Source: Larix sibirica (Eukaryota; Streptophyta; Pinopsida; Pinales; Pinaceae). From it: DNA of 16,862 bases. Location of the stretch: the NCBI GenBank assembly GCA_004151065.3, contig NWUY0300087403.1:1-16862 (forward strand). Reading direction: 5' to 3'. Position 1 is the stretch's first letter, and every line of letters starts with the position of its first letter. Position numbers and translations under genes: made by a program. The notes beneath the pieces were generated by a model. The model made no database searches. It had not been told where the DNA came from and was given only the letters and a program-made list of their open reading frames with translations. Positions 9,006 through 16,862 of this stretch are shown in pieces.

Positions 9006-10084
9006 ATACCCTTCCCATGCTTTGTAGGGTTTTCATTATCGAACTGAGTAGGGTCATGTTCCATCGAATTGGATTCGTCCTCCTCATCTTCGCCTCTAAT
9101 TTTTCTTTGCTACCTCTTAGAGTATTGTACTTCCAACTTTAATATTCTTCTTAGTCACTTGAACTCGTAATCCTTGGCAGGGTAAATTTGTTTCTTTTCT
9201 TTGGAATGAATGGGGTCAGGCGTTTTCAACTTATGAGGGTATATGTGATTATCTCGTCTTCTTCTTCCCCCAGCATGATTTTTTTGGGCCCTGGTTGTTA
9301 CAGAGGACATTTCTAGAATCACCTTTTTCTTCTTTTCAAATGTAGCTAGAGGTTCAACCCCAGGGGTTCCTTTCATTGCTCGTACATATTTTTCATCTAT
9401 GTTAATAAATTCTTTCCATGACAATTGAGGAATATGGGTCTCCAACTCCTTACATACAATAAATTTAATTAGATAATGGTGAGCCAATGCATCCTCTTTG
9501 CTTTGTCATACTTTCAAGTTCATTTCTCCTAAAGACTGTAGTAAAAAGTAAGGAATGCTAATATTTTTTCTAGGTGGTTGATGGGATATATTCCTCAATA
9601 AGCTCAATATTCTAAAATGATAAGCATGAACCTAACTCAATATGCATGTACAAGTGATATATTTCAAGATGAATGTTGCAACACCATTCCATGGCCTTGG
9701 CAATGTGTCCCTTCTTACCCCATTCTTATATTCCTCGTATCACTCATGGCTCTTGAAAAACTCATGTTTCACCTTACTTTGTTAATGCCATGTCTACCTT
9801 GTTCTAATGTTGTCCCCCTGGAATTCCTATGCTATTGATCAAAGTAGTTTCATTTAGGATAACTCGAACCCCTTTTACCCTTGTAACAAAGTCATCCTCT
9901 TTCAATTGCTGGAGATTTCTAGCAAATCCTAGTGCAATATTATGGGCATGCCCATCTAGTATAGAGAAGAAATTCGTCCACCCGATATTTTGGAAAAATT
10001 CTAGCACTTTAGGGCTTGAATACATCTTTGAACGATTTGTGGATTTACTTCTCTTGAAGCTTTCATTCATCTTTGGCTTTCTGT

Positions 10085-10771
10085 TTGAATTCTCAAAATT
10101 TTCTTCAAGTATTTTTCTCTATAAATTTTACAACCTTTGCCCTTCAATAAATGGGGATGTTGCTTGACCTCAAGTTTCCATTCAGCAAGAAAATCTTCAT
10201 GTTCCCTAACCAATAAACCACAAAAATTGCTATAGTATTAATCCTCACCGTTATGTTTTTTGGAGGGCCATCTTACACAGAATTTTAAACAAATAACATC
10301 ATACAGCGTCTTCAAATTCACCATGAAAAATGCTATGAGCTTACCATATTTCTTGGGGAAATCCTTTCTACATTCAATAATTTCAACTAATTTTATTTCA
10401 CGTAGACCAAGTAGTATTCAATTATTTAAAAATAGAGATGATCTAGAGAGATCAACTCTTTATAAATTTGTATAAATTGAATTTCATTTGTTTTATCAAA
10501 TAGAATCTTCACCTTATTCCAAGTAGCATTTAGGAAATTGATCTCACTTGAATGAAAGAAAATATCCCTAGAGATGTGGGTCATTATGAATCCTATAGCT
10601 TCATCCTTCTTCCCATAAATGACAAACTTTTGTTGGTCATCCTTCATATCTAGAACTATAGTTTTTGTAAAATGACACAACACTTTACACTTCAACAATG
10701 TTTTCATATCTTGTGCCCAAATTCTATAATTGTGTCCATTCAAAAACCATAGGATTTGGCTTGGAACTCAT
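10085..10771 (-). pseudogene. gag: Copia 2 gag pseudogene
   Basis: The start is the ATG at 10769-10771 (MSSKPNPMVF), followed within ten codons by a one-base frame change into NGHNYRIWAQDMKTLLKCK, the hallmark N-terminus of plant Copia gag. The open stretch to 10426 includes DDQQKFVIYGKKDEAIGFIM and ELISLD. After a frame change it continues as KLVEIIECRKDFPKKYGKLI, and after a stop near 10240 as FCGLLVREHEDFLAEWKLEV and HLLKGKGCKIYREKY, the basic tail before the zinc knuckle. The zinc knuckle and everything after it are missing; other coding begins near 10085. Confidence 0.82.
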
Positions 10772-10918
10772 AATGATAATCTACCAATCTACTCCTAGTT
10801 TCAATATGGAAGTGAAAATCCTAATTCAAGCTATTAGATAGATCCAACACGTTGGGAGTCCATACAACAAACAACCTCCACGTGACTTGTAGACAACAAG
10901 GTAGATGTCAAACCACTA

Positions 10919-10930
10919 GCTCTGATATGA
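10919..10930 (-). other. Primer-binding site for initiator tRNA-Met
   Basis: Directly inside the LTR end the minus strand reads TCATATCAGAGC. The plant Copia PBS complementary to initiator tRNA-Met is TGGTATCAGAGC, so 10 of 12 bases match, including the whole ATCAGAGC core. Position adjacent to the LTR is exactly as expected. Confidence 0.8.
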
Positions 10931-11376
10931 TGTTGGAGAATGAAGGGATTAGTTAGTTCAAAGAGATATTATTACAATAGCTAGGTTGTATTTATGGACA
11001 CTATTACAACAGTTAAGAACAACTGAGAATAGCTCATCATAATAGATTTCACATATACTCACAATGTCATACACACTATAGATCGACCCATAGGGTCATC
11101 TTATATAGCACCAAGATGTAACCAACTCCCTTGAAGTGAGGAACATGAGTTACAAATAGATTGTTTAGAGCGCATAACAAGCTCCTTAATCTCTTCCTGG
11201 TTCTACATAGTATTCAACTATTTTTTCTAACTACCTAGTCAAATGCTCATTCAACCATATAGTTGATCTCTTATTCAACCTCTTTGTGGACTCTTCTAGT
11301 TAGCTATTGACCATCGACTGACTATCTAAAGAATATTTAGGGGTGTGATGAATCTACATAGCTTGTTGTTCCAACA
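10931..11376 (-). repeat. 446-bp 5' LTR of Copia 2
   Basis: The LTR is bounded by TGTTGGA and TCCAACA, a perfect 7-bp short inverted repeat with the required TG...CA ends. In element orientation it starts TGTTGGAACAACAAGC at 11376 and ends ...CATTCTCCAACA at 10931. Its length suits plant Copia LTRs. It contains a TATA-like CTATATAAG and is immediately followed by a tRNA-Met-type primer-binding site. This combination makes the boundaries secure even without the second LTR. Confidence 0.82.
11100..11107 (-). promoter_or_regulatory. TATA-box candidate in the Copia 2 LTR
   Basis: The minus strand reads TATATAAG roughly 60% into the LTR, at a position suited to the U3/R boundary of Copia LTRs. 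Transcription start downstream toward gag is inferred, not seen. Confidence 0.5.
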
Positions 11377-12133
11377 CTTTTCTCACAAATAAGTTTAGAG
11401 TTACGATCAAAGCATGCAAATTAAAGTAATTGTAAGTTGGGTATTCCTCTAAATCAATAAAAACTACTAAAACTATTGTAAATTGAATTAGTGAATAAGG
11501 AATTAGCACCCACTAAATAGATGTGGGTGAATCCAGAAGATGTTTGTCACTTTCTAGTGAAACGTTGTGATGAAAATTTCATATGTTAATTTTTTTTTTA
11601 AATTGAAGACCTTGAAACTCATATATGCCTTGTGAACATTGATTTGTAGTAGAAAATAATTTGTAGGGAATTGTGTTATCTTCACAATAGTTATTTTCCA
11701 AAAAAATATAAATGCCATTTAATTTGTCAATTGTGCATTTAATTATATGTTTGTCCTTCAAACATTTTGGAAAAGTTAACAAGTGACTTTGGTTCCCAAC
11801 AACTAATTTAGTGTTCAATTCAAAATTTTCAAAACCAAATTATAAGAATGTGATCTACACAGAACATAGTGTATCCCATTTTCTAGGAAAATTATTTTTT
11901 ATTATTTTTCTAAGGTGACTAATTAATATTTAAATTGCATTTTATACACCTCTGTGTTCCCCAAATTTTTCTATCACATTTACATAAAACCATAAAATAG
12001 AAATACCCTTTTGAAGAGTAAATATCCATAGATATCCCAATTCTCTTTTACTATTTTTGGTTGTGTAATTTTTAAAATACTTATTTTCTCTAGGGACCTT
12101 CACTACTTAGGAGGAAAAAGAATAGATACACAA
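11377..12133. other. AT-rich flank with one unrecognised minus-strand open stretch
   Basis: This is sequence outside the Copia 2 LTR. A 79-codon minus-strand open stretch (11818-11579) with low-complexity AT-rich surroundings includes VVGNQSHLLTFPKCLKDK and KLFSTTNQCSQGIYEFQG. I do not recognise it. It could be an exon remnant or chance. Nothing else is identified. Confidence 0.35.
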
Positions 12134-12182
12134 GCATGCACGTGTGCGCGCGTGCACGCACACACACACACACACACACACA
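12134..12182. repeat. Alternating purine-pyrimidine microsatellite (GC/GT/CA)
   Basis: Forty-nine bases alternate purine and pyrimidine without a break: GCATGCACGTGTGCGCGCGT, then GCACG and a (CA) run of about 13 units. Compound (CG)/(CA) tracts of this kind are classic left-handed Z-DNA formers and replication-slippage sites. No gene is attached. Confidence 0.92.
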
Positions 12183-13130
12183 ATTCCTCTAGTAGCAATT
12201 TGTTTTCTCACCTATATACATAAAAGTGGAAAGGGTTCAAATCATAGGTATTATATCTAGGTATCGAGAACATATTAAGCATCCATTGTTCCTTTATTAG
12301 ATCAAATATGAAGCATTTTTCTCCTCATGCGGATGTACGGTTGGGTATGGTTCTATTTTTATCTTGTTAAAACATGGTGATTATCATTAGTGGGAAAAGT
12401 AGTTAGCAAGAGATTCATTGGCATATCCATTATGTTGATAGAGATCAATTATCTTAGATCTATGTGTTGCAATAAATCCATGTGGAGTAATATTTCCTCG
12501 TAAAATTATTGATCACATGTGTGGGCGAATGCATTTTGCAAATTGATGGTCTAAGCGTCTGAAATCAAATTCGGTCTTGAGGTGGGGTTCAAGCATGGAG
12601 AACAACTAGGAAAAGCACATCACAGATTATCCAAAACTGGCCATCCTAGAATATTCCATTGCATTTTTTGTAGTAAGTTTCATCTATTTCTTGATCTCAC
12701 AAAGGAATTGAAGTTTGGATATGAAGGGAAAATGCCTAAGTTCACACAAAAAAACTGATAGGCATTCTATTCCATTTGGCATGGTTGCCAATTCAAGGGA
12801 TTTTTCATCTTTACTTATTTTTTTAACGGGCATAAATTGAAGACTGGATAGTAGTACAATATGAGTTCATGTGGGCATATAGTCTAAGGAGACCCATTTT
12901 AAACGATATCGGCCTTCTAAGAACTTGTGAAGGGGATGGGTTTCATATCAATTGATAGTAATGATCTATTTGCACCTATGAATTTGTGGTTTAGATGAGG
13001 AATAACAAGACAGATAATATGCGTTCATTGGAAGAATGGTGGAGGGGGTCCCTATTAGGGTTTCTGTAGGTGAGTCTTACCCTTGATTCTCATTTATTCT
13101 TTTTATTTTATTACCTAGGTTATAAATTTC
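12183..13130. other. No recognised gene; possible LINE 5' leader at the right edge
   Basis: No family-level coding similarity is seen on either strand. The last ~100 bases may be the 5' untranslated part of the LINE, but its 5' boundary cannot be fixed: non-LTR elements lack terminal repeats and no target duplication is visible because the 3' end is off the window. Confidence 0.4.
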
Positions 13131-14300
13131 ATGGAAACCTTCCTTGGTATTGTGGACTACAGGGAGGATGACCTCTCCATTCAATCATCGATCTTTTAGA
13201 CCTGCGACGAACATTTGGTTATCTGGAAGGCCACTCATACATTTAAGGAGATGCAAAAGGTCATTTTCCTTCTTCGGATTTTAGTCCACCAAATATAGTT
13301 GGCAGACAAAGGTCAAGGAAACATCACTTCACAATCGACGATGGTATCACTCCATATGGGATCCATTATTTTTCACATGGAAGTTTTCAAGATCGAGTGG
13401 CTCCTCTAGTTGCATTCATATTAAGGGAGGTCCTGATGCAAGGAGATTTAGGGTTGGTACCATAGGTGTGTACTAATGCACTTCCCTCGAATATGAAGCC
13501 TAACCATAATGTTTTTAGGATCAAAAATGGGAAAAATGTGTTAAATGAAAAAAGGATAGGGTAAAAGTCATGTTGGGGAATGACGTTGATATAGAGAGGG
13601 TAGAGAGGTTGATGAGATTGGAACCATTTAGTAGTTTCACTAGTAAATTGGTTAAGGGATCCACGATGAGATCGTGGTTGGCTATGGGTTGGAGAAATCT
13701 CTTGGGATACATTCCACAATTTCATATTTTGATCAGGAGATGGATTTTTTTTTAGTTCAGGTGTGTAGAAGATGTGGATTTAATCCTCAAAAAGAATTAT
13801 TGTGGGGTCCTTCTAGTTTGGTGCTAGAGCGATGGAAACTAGATTTTGAACCGTGTATAGAACCAATGAATATTCAAAATATATGGGTACTTTTTCCAAG
13901 ATTACCAATCAATTTTTGGAGTGAAATAATGATGAGATCGATTGGCAATTAGATTGTTCATTCCATTTCTCTAAAGGAGAATTTATTGTCCTTATTAGAA
14001 AAGAAAATGGCATGGGTGTTGGTTGAAGTTTATATACGGATGGGTCACCAGCTAAAATTGAAAATTTCAAGGGAGATGTGGTGTCGGTACAATCCTTGGA
14101 CTATTGGAATGTGCAATTTCAATGTTCAAAGTTCCATGAGGTTGGACACCTATGGAAAGAGTGCAGAATTCAAAGGCAACAATGGAAGCCTAATAAAAAA
14201 ATGTGGGTAAGGAAGCTCATGCCTCCAATGGAATCCAATGATGTAGAAGGTTGATGGTTGAAAAATTAGGTTGATGGAGACACTTTTGGATGTGGATTCT
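13131..14300 (+). pseudogene. LINE ORF1, DUF4283-like with degenerate zinc knuckle
   Basis: An ATG at 13131 (METFLGIVDYREDD) is a possible start, but the N-terminal part is unrecognised. From about 13570 the reading matches plant LINE ORF1: VERLMRLEPFSSFTSKLVKG, then LLWGPSSLVLERWKLDFEP and NIQNIWVLFPRLPINFWSE followed by IGN, the DUF4283 core that binds RNA. A CCHC knuckle follows at 14123-14164 as CSKFHEVGHLWKEC; its second cysteine is F, so zinc binding is impaired. Frame changes occur near 13760 and 14080, with a stop after SIGN. Confidence 0.75.
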
Positions 14301-14844
14301 CAACAACAAGATTCACTAAAAGGTTTGTAGTGCGAACTATGATTCTGTCCTAGTGTTTTATTTGGGAAAATATTGTAAGGTAAGGACACAAGTACCTCAA
14401 TGCATATGATGGAATTCAATAAAGAATGTCTTCCTCACATAGGTCCAAATCAATGGGGGGATTGAAGTCTAGTAGTGTCCCAATTTTGTCTTCTTGTTCG
14501 ATAGTTGGCTAGAAGGAAGACTTATCTATGGTTTAGGATGATAATCAGAAGTCAATTGGGGGGTTTTCACTGGTTTAGGGTGATTCATCATTAGGTTTAA
14601 CTACAAACCAATAAACTTCAGTGATTCCTCCTTATTAGTTGCACCCAAGAAAAACAAACTTAGATGATGAAGGTGGGGGAATCAAGGGTGGCATGGAATT
14701 AATGATTTCAAATCATATTCTAATTGGCAGGAAATACCATACTTCAAAGGTTAAGACAAAGGCTTCCATAGAAATGAGGAAAGGCAAGAAGAAAATAATC
14801 AAAGGGATCCTTAGAATAGATAAAATCCCAAAGCTTCTTCTGTC
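14301..14844 (+). other. ORF1 C-terminal tail and inter-ORF region
   Basis: The sequence is low in family-level similarity. A lysine-rich open stretch (14639-14848) with MRKGKKKIIKGI is probably the basic tail of ORF1. It ends in TGA four bases beyond the proposed ORF2 start, i.e. a short overlap typical of plant LINEs, though the decay makes this uncertain. Confidence 0.45.
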
Positions 14845-15585
14845 ATGATCATCATATCATTCAATGTTAGAGGGTTAGGGGGTGCCCTCAAAAATTTGTT
14901 TTCTATTTACAAGCATGATGTGATTATGTTCCAAGAAACAATGTTTCTTTAGGAAAAATCTATTTAAATTATATATTCAATGTTGAAGGAGTAGAAGTTT
15001 TGTTCTATTGATGTGAAGGGTTTATACGGGGGTCTTGTGTCTGATTGGAATGATAGTGTAGAAGTGATTAATATTGTGTGTCGTCCTAGAGGTATTTTTC
15101 TAGAGGGAAGGGAAAAAGGTCTAGATAAATTTTTCAAGTTGGTGAACTTATATTCTCCTTACAATTATAGAATACAATTCGACGACAACATAAAAGAAAA
15201 GTAGACATTGTTTTCAGACAATGTGATTACGGGTGGTGATTTGAATTTGACTATGAATTCCAGAGAATTCTAGGTTTAGGTTGTAAGGACAGACCTACCG
15301 GCAGAACTTTTTGCTCATCTATTTGAAGATTTAATCTTGGTGGATGTTGAACCCCATAAGGTTGTCCCAACCCGGAGAAAATCCAAAAGAGGAATGGTTG
15401 GGATATCAAAAAGACTAGAGCAGTTTTTTGTGGTAGAAATTTTTTTGGAAGATGCTTGTAGATATATGTCATGGTTTGGTTACAGGGATCTCTCATCATT
15501 TGCATATATTGTTGCAGTTAGATGTAAAGAACTGGAAGTATACATCTCCCTTCAAGTTTAATCATACATAGTTGAATGAGGAGAG
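14845..15585 (+). pseudogene. LINE ORF2 endonuclease domain
   Basis: The start is the ATG at 14845 (MIIISFNVRGLGG), the usual first residues of plant LINE ORF2; the catalytic N of FNVRGLG and E of FQET are present. A stop follows MFL, then GLYGGLVSDWNDSVEVIN, KLVNLYSPY and GDLNLT (15235-15246), which carries the D-x-N catalytic pair. Next come LVDVEP and GISKRLEQF. The last catalytic motif, normally ISDH, reads ISHH (15488-15499), losing the aspartate. Frame changes occur near 15000 and 15480. The enzyme would nick target DNA for target-primed reverse transcription. Confidence 0.85.
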
Positions 15586-16056
15586 TTTTAGAAATCTAGT
15601 TTTGAGACATTGCAATAAGTATGAGGAGGCTAGTGGTGAATTGGCTATGTTTCTTCTCAAACAATTTGATCCATGTTAAACATTTATTAGTTGAATGGAC
15701 CAAATAGAGAGCTAAAGATAATCAGAAAGAATTAAAGGATGTCAAGTCATCCCTCCTTAATCTGTTTGAGCAAAATTCCAATGGGACCTTCTTAAATGAG
15801 GAGGGTTTGAGGTTGAAGGAACTTGAAGGTAAAAACAAGGCACTTCTTGAATCGGAAGAGGCAGAGTGGAGGCTCAAAAAACTTTCTATTTGGTTAGCAG
15901 AGGGTGATAATAATACAAAGTTATTCCAAAAATATGTACCCTACAGAAATAACTTTAACACTATTTGGAATCTGGTTGGACCAGATGGATCTAGGGTGAC
16001 CTCCTTCAATGATATAGCTAATGCAAGTAAGCATCATTTTCAATCTTTGAAATGAA
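15586..16056 (+). pseudogene. LINE ORF2 linker between endonuclease and RT
   Basis: The reading LNEESFRNLV leads into a helical region, then an 82-codon stretch (15807-16055): RLKELEGKNKALLESEEAEW, LSIWLAEGDNNTKLFQKY, NTIWNLVGPDG and ASKHHFQSL. The A/W-L-x-x-GD-x-N-T-x-x-F motif and the following N-x-I DG segment are the conserved pre-RT region of plant LINEs. A stop follows QSLK, and the RT continues shortly after. Confidence 0.82.
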
Positions 16057-16862
16057 GTTTCTAACGTAGCAGAGATCATGAAGGTTGTTAGACTATTTCC
16101 CAGTTTTTTCCATGACGATATGAATGCTACTATGGAAGTAGAGGTTACTAAAAAGGAGTTAAAATTTGTTTTGGGGTGTTTTAAGAAGGCAAGAAGTCGT
16201 GGCCTAGATGGTTGGATTGTTGAATTTTACTTGGGATTCTATGATTTCTTGGAGGAGGAACTGCTTAGGTTAATTGAAGAAATAGGGAAGACTATAAAAA
16301 TTATGGGGGAAAATGAACTCTACATTCATTGCATTAATTCCAAAGAAGAATGATCTTGTCACTTTTGAATATTTTAGGCTTATCTCCATTTGCAATCTTG
16401 CCTACAAGATTGTCTCGAAGGTAATTGCAAATAGATTGAAGCAATCTCTGTAAAACAACATTTTGGAGGAATAGTTTGTTTCTTTATACTATAGCAAGAT
16501 ACATGATTCTATTGGGACTGCACAAGAGGAGTTCCACTCGATAATAGTTGGGAAATAGTCAGCAATAGTTATGAAAATAGATCTCACCAAGCATTATGAT
16601 AAAGTTAACTAGTTGTTTCTAAGATTAGTTCTTTTGTAAATAGGTTTAAATATTCAATATGTTATTTGGATTATGGGTTCCCTGTAATCAGTTAACTTTG
16701 CAGTCTTGATTAATGGAACACCATCAGATTTTTTTAGGGCCTCCAAGGAACTTATACAATGATGGTTGTTGTCACCTTTCTTGTTCCTTTTAGTGGCAGA
16801 GGGACTTAGCATCATTAGAGCAAATTTGGGGTCTAAAATGGGCCTCATAAGAAAAGAAGCCA
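16057..16862 (+). pseudogene. LINE reverse transcriptase, partial
   Basis: From 16078: VVRLFPSFFHDDMN, VTKKELKFVLGCFKKARS and GLDGWIVEFYLGFYD, the entry motif of non-LTR RTs (K-S-P-G-P-D-G, with SPGP altered). After a one-base frame change near 16300 the reading runs to the window end: STFIALIPKKNDL, FRLISICNLAYKIVSKVIAN, motif A KIDLTKHYDKVN (catalytic D at 16580-16582), VLINGTPSDFFRASK and SPFLFLLVAEGLS. The normal R-Q-G-C-P-L-S-P box is damaged (stop in RQGC). Seven in-frame stops lie after 16313. The F/YADD box is beyond the window. Confidence 0.85.

Larger units (their letters stand above)
7979..10085 (-). pseudogene. Plant-transposon-type gag-like gene, decayed
   Basis: The minus strand keeps one protein-like reading for about 2.1 kb with stops and two or more frame changes. 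From 10070: KVLEFFQNIGWTNFFSILDG, then DDFVTRVKGVRVILNETT and IGIPG. Next, after a frame change near 9800, LPRPWNGVATFILKYITC and FLLQSLGEMNLKV, then AHHYLIKFIVCKELETHIPQ. Basic KKKK and RRRR tracts follow at about 9230-9350, then an acidic patch and a lysine/glutamate-rich coiled coil (about 9000-8640). The C-terminal part has YKWSPNPYVGDVQLKALC and GLSHFDETPQEAKDEAIQAS, ending at a stop at 7979-7981. The G/V-K-G-x-x ... I-x-x-x-L/I-G-I-P pattern resembles the plant-specific 'putative plant transposon protein' domain (PF20167-like). Function is unknown; family assignment is from memory and moderate. Confidence 0.55.
10085..11376 (-). mobile_element. Ty1/Copia retrotransposon 2, 5' part (LTR, PBS, gag)
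   Basis: In minus-strand order there is a complete 5' LTR (11376-10931), a primer-binding site (10930-10919), a leader, and gag starting at 10771. The gag is followed without protease, integrase or RT by the plant-transposon-type pseudogene near 10085. The element is therefore only its first ~1.3 kb, truncated or chimeric at that junction. The 3' LTR is not in the window, so no target duplication can be paired; the outer flank is CTTTT at 11377-11381. Confidence 0.8.
13131..16862 (+). mobile_element. Plant L1-type LINE, decayed, 3' end beyond the window
   Basis: Plus-strand order is ORF1 with DUF4283-like domain and CCHC knuckle, then ORF2 with an APE-type endonuclease and a non-LTR reverse transcriptase. 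This is the standard plant L1 plan. Both ORFs are broken by many stops and frame changes. The RT palm YADD/FADD motif, the C-terminal domain and the poly(A) tail lie beyond 16862. The orientation is opposite to every other element in the window. Confidence 0.87.

Noticed and set aside
9829-10475. Plus-strand open stretches opposite Copia 2 gag and the plant-transposon domain
   Set aside because: Composition is rich in F, S and L, as expected of antisense of a Lys/Glu-rich coding strand, with no family motifs; the minus strand carries the recognisable protein.
13387-13725. Minus-strand open stretches within LINE ORF1
   Set aside because: They are antisense to the plus-strand ORF1, which has DUF4283-like and zinc-knuckle features.

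Overview
The window looks like repeat-rich, AT-rich nuclear DNA of a seed plant. It has no bacterial-type operons and no intact host gene that I can recognise. Nearly all interpretable sequence is decayed transposable elements: a CACTA DNA-transposon end, two Ty1/Copia fragments, one chromodomain-bearing Ty3/Gypsy element, a decayed plant gene of the 'putative plant transposon protein' kind, and a plant L1-type LINE. Species cannot be named from sequence alone; the density and age of the nested elements fit a large plant genome.

Layout: 1-444 is the end of a CACTA (En/Spm) element, reading on the minus strand and ending in CACTA at 440-444. It carries a ~42-bp degenerate tandem array and subterminal TAGTCA motifs, and it sits inside the integrase-coding part of Copia element 1 (445-2231, minus). 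About 2260-3370 is a somewhat GC-richer stretch that is probably the 3' UTR/LTR side of the Gypsy element. 3370-6540 (minus) is the Gypsy pol in genetic order protease tail, reverse transcriptase, RNase H, integrase, chromodomain, with many stops and frameshifts. 6541-7978 holds nothing recognised. 7979-10085 (minus) is a pseudogene with a plant-transposon-like domain and a coiled coil. It abuts, in the same orientation, the gag of Copia element 2 (about 10085-10771), whose primer-binding site and 446-bp 5' LTR follow (10919-11376). 11377-13130 is mostly unassigned and contains a 49-bp alternating purine-pyrimidine tract. 13131-16862 (plus) is a LINE with ORF1 (DUF4283-like plus a zinc knuckle) and ORF2 (endonuclease plus reverse transcriptase), cut by the window end.

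No element here can be autonomous. Every pol segment has in-frame stops or frameshifts, and several catalytic residues are lost: Gypsy integrase D and E, the LINE endonuclease SDH motif, and zinc-knuckle cysteines. The most informative structures are the CACTA-in-Copia junction at 444/445, the abrupt Copia-gag to plant-transposon-gene junction near 10085, a duplicated integrase zinc finger in Copia 1, and the Z-DNA-prone tract. I do not see a convincing new functional system.
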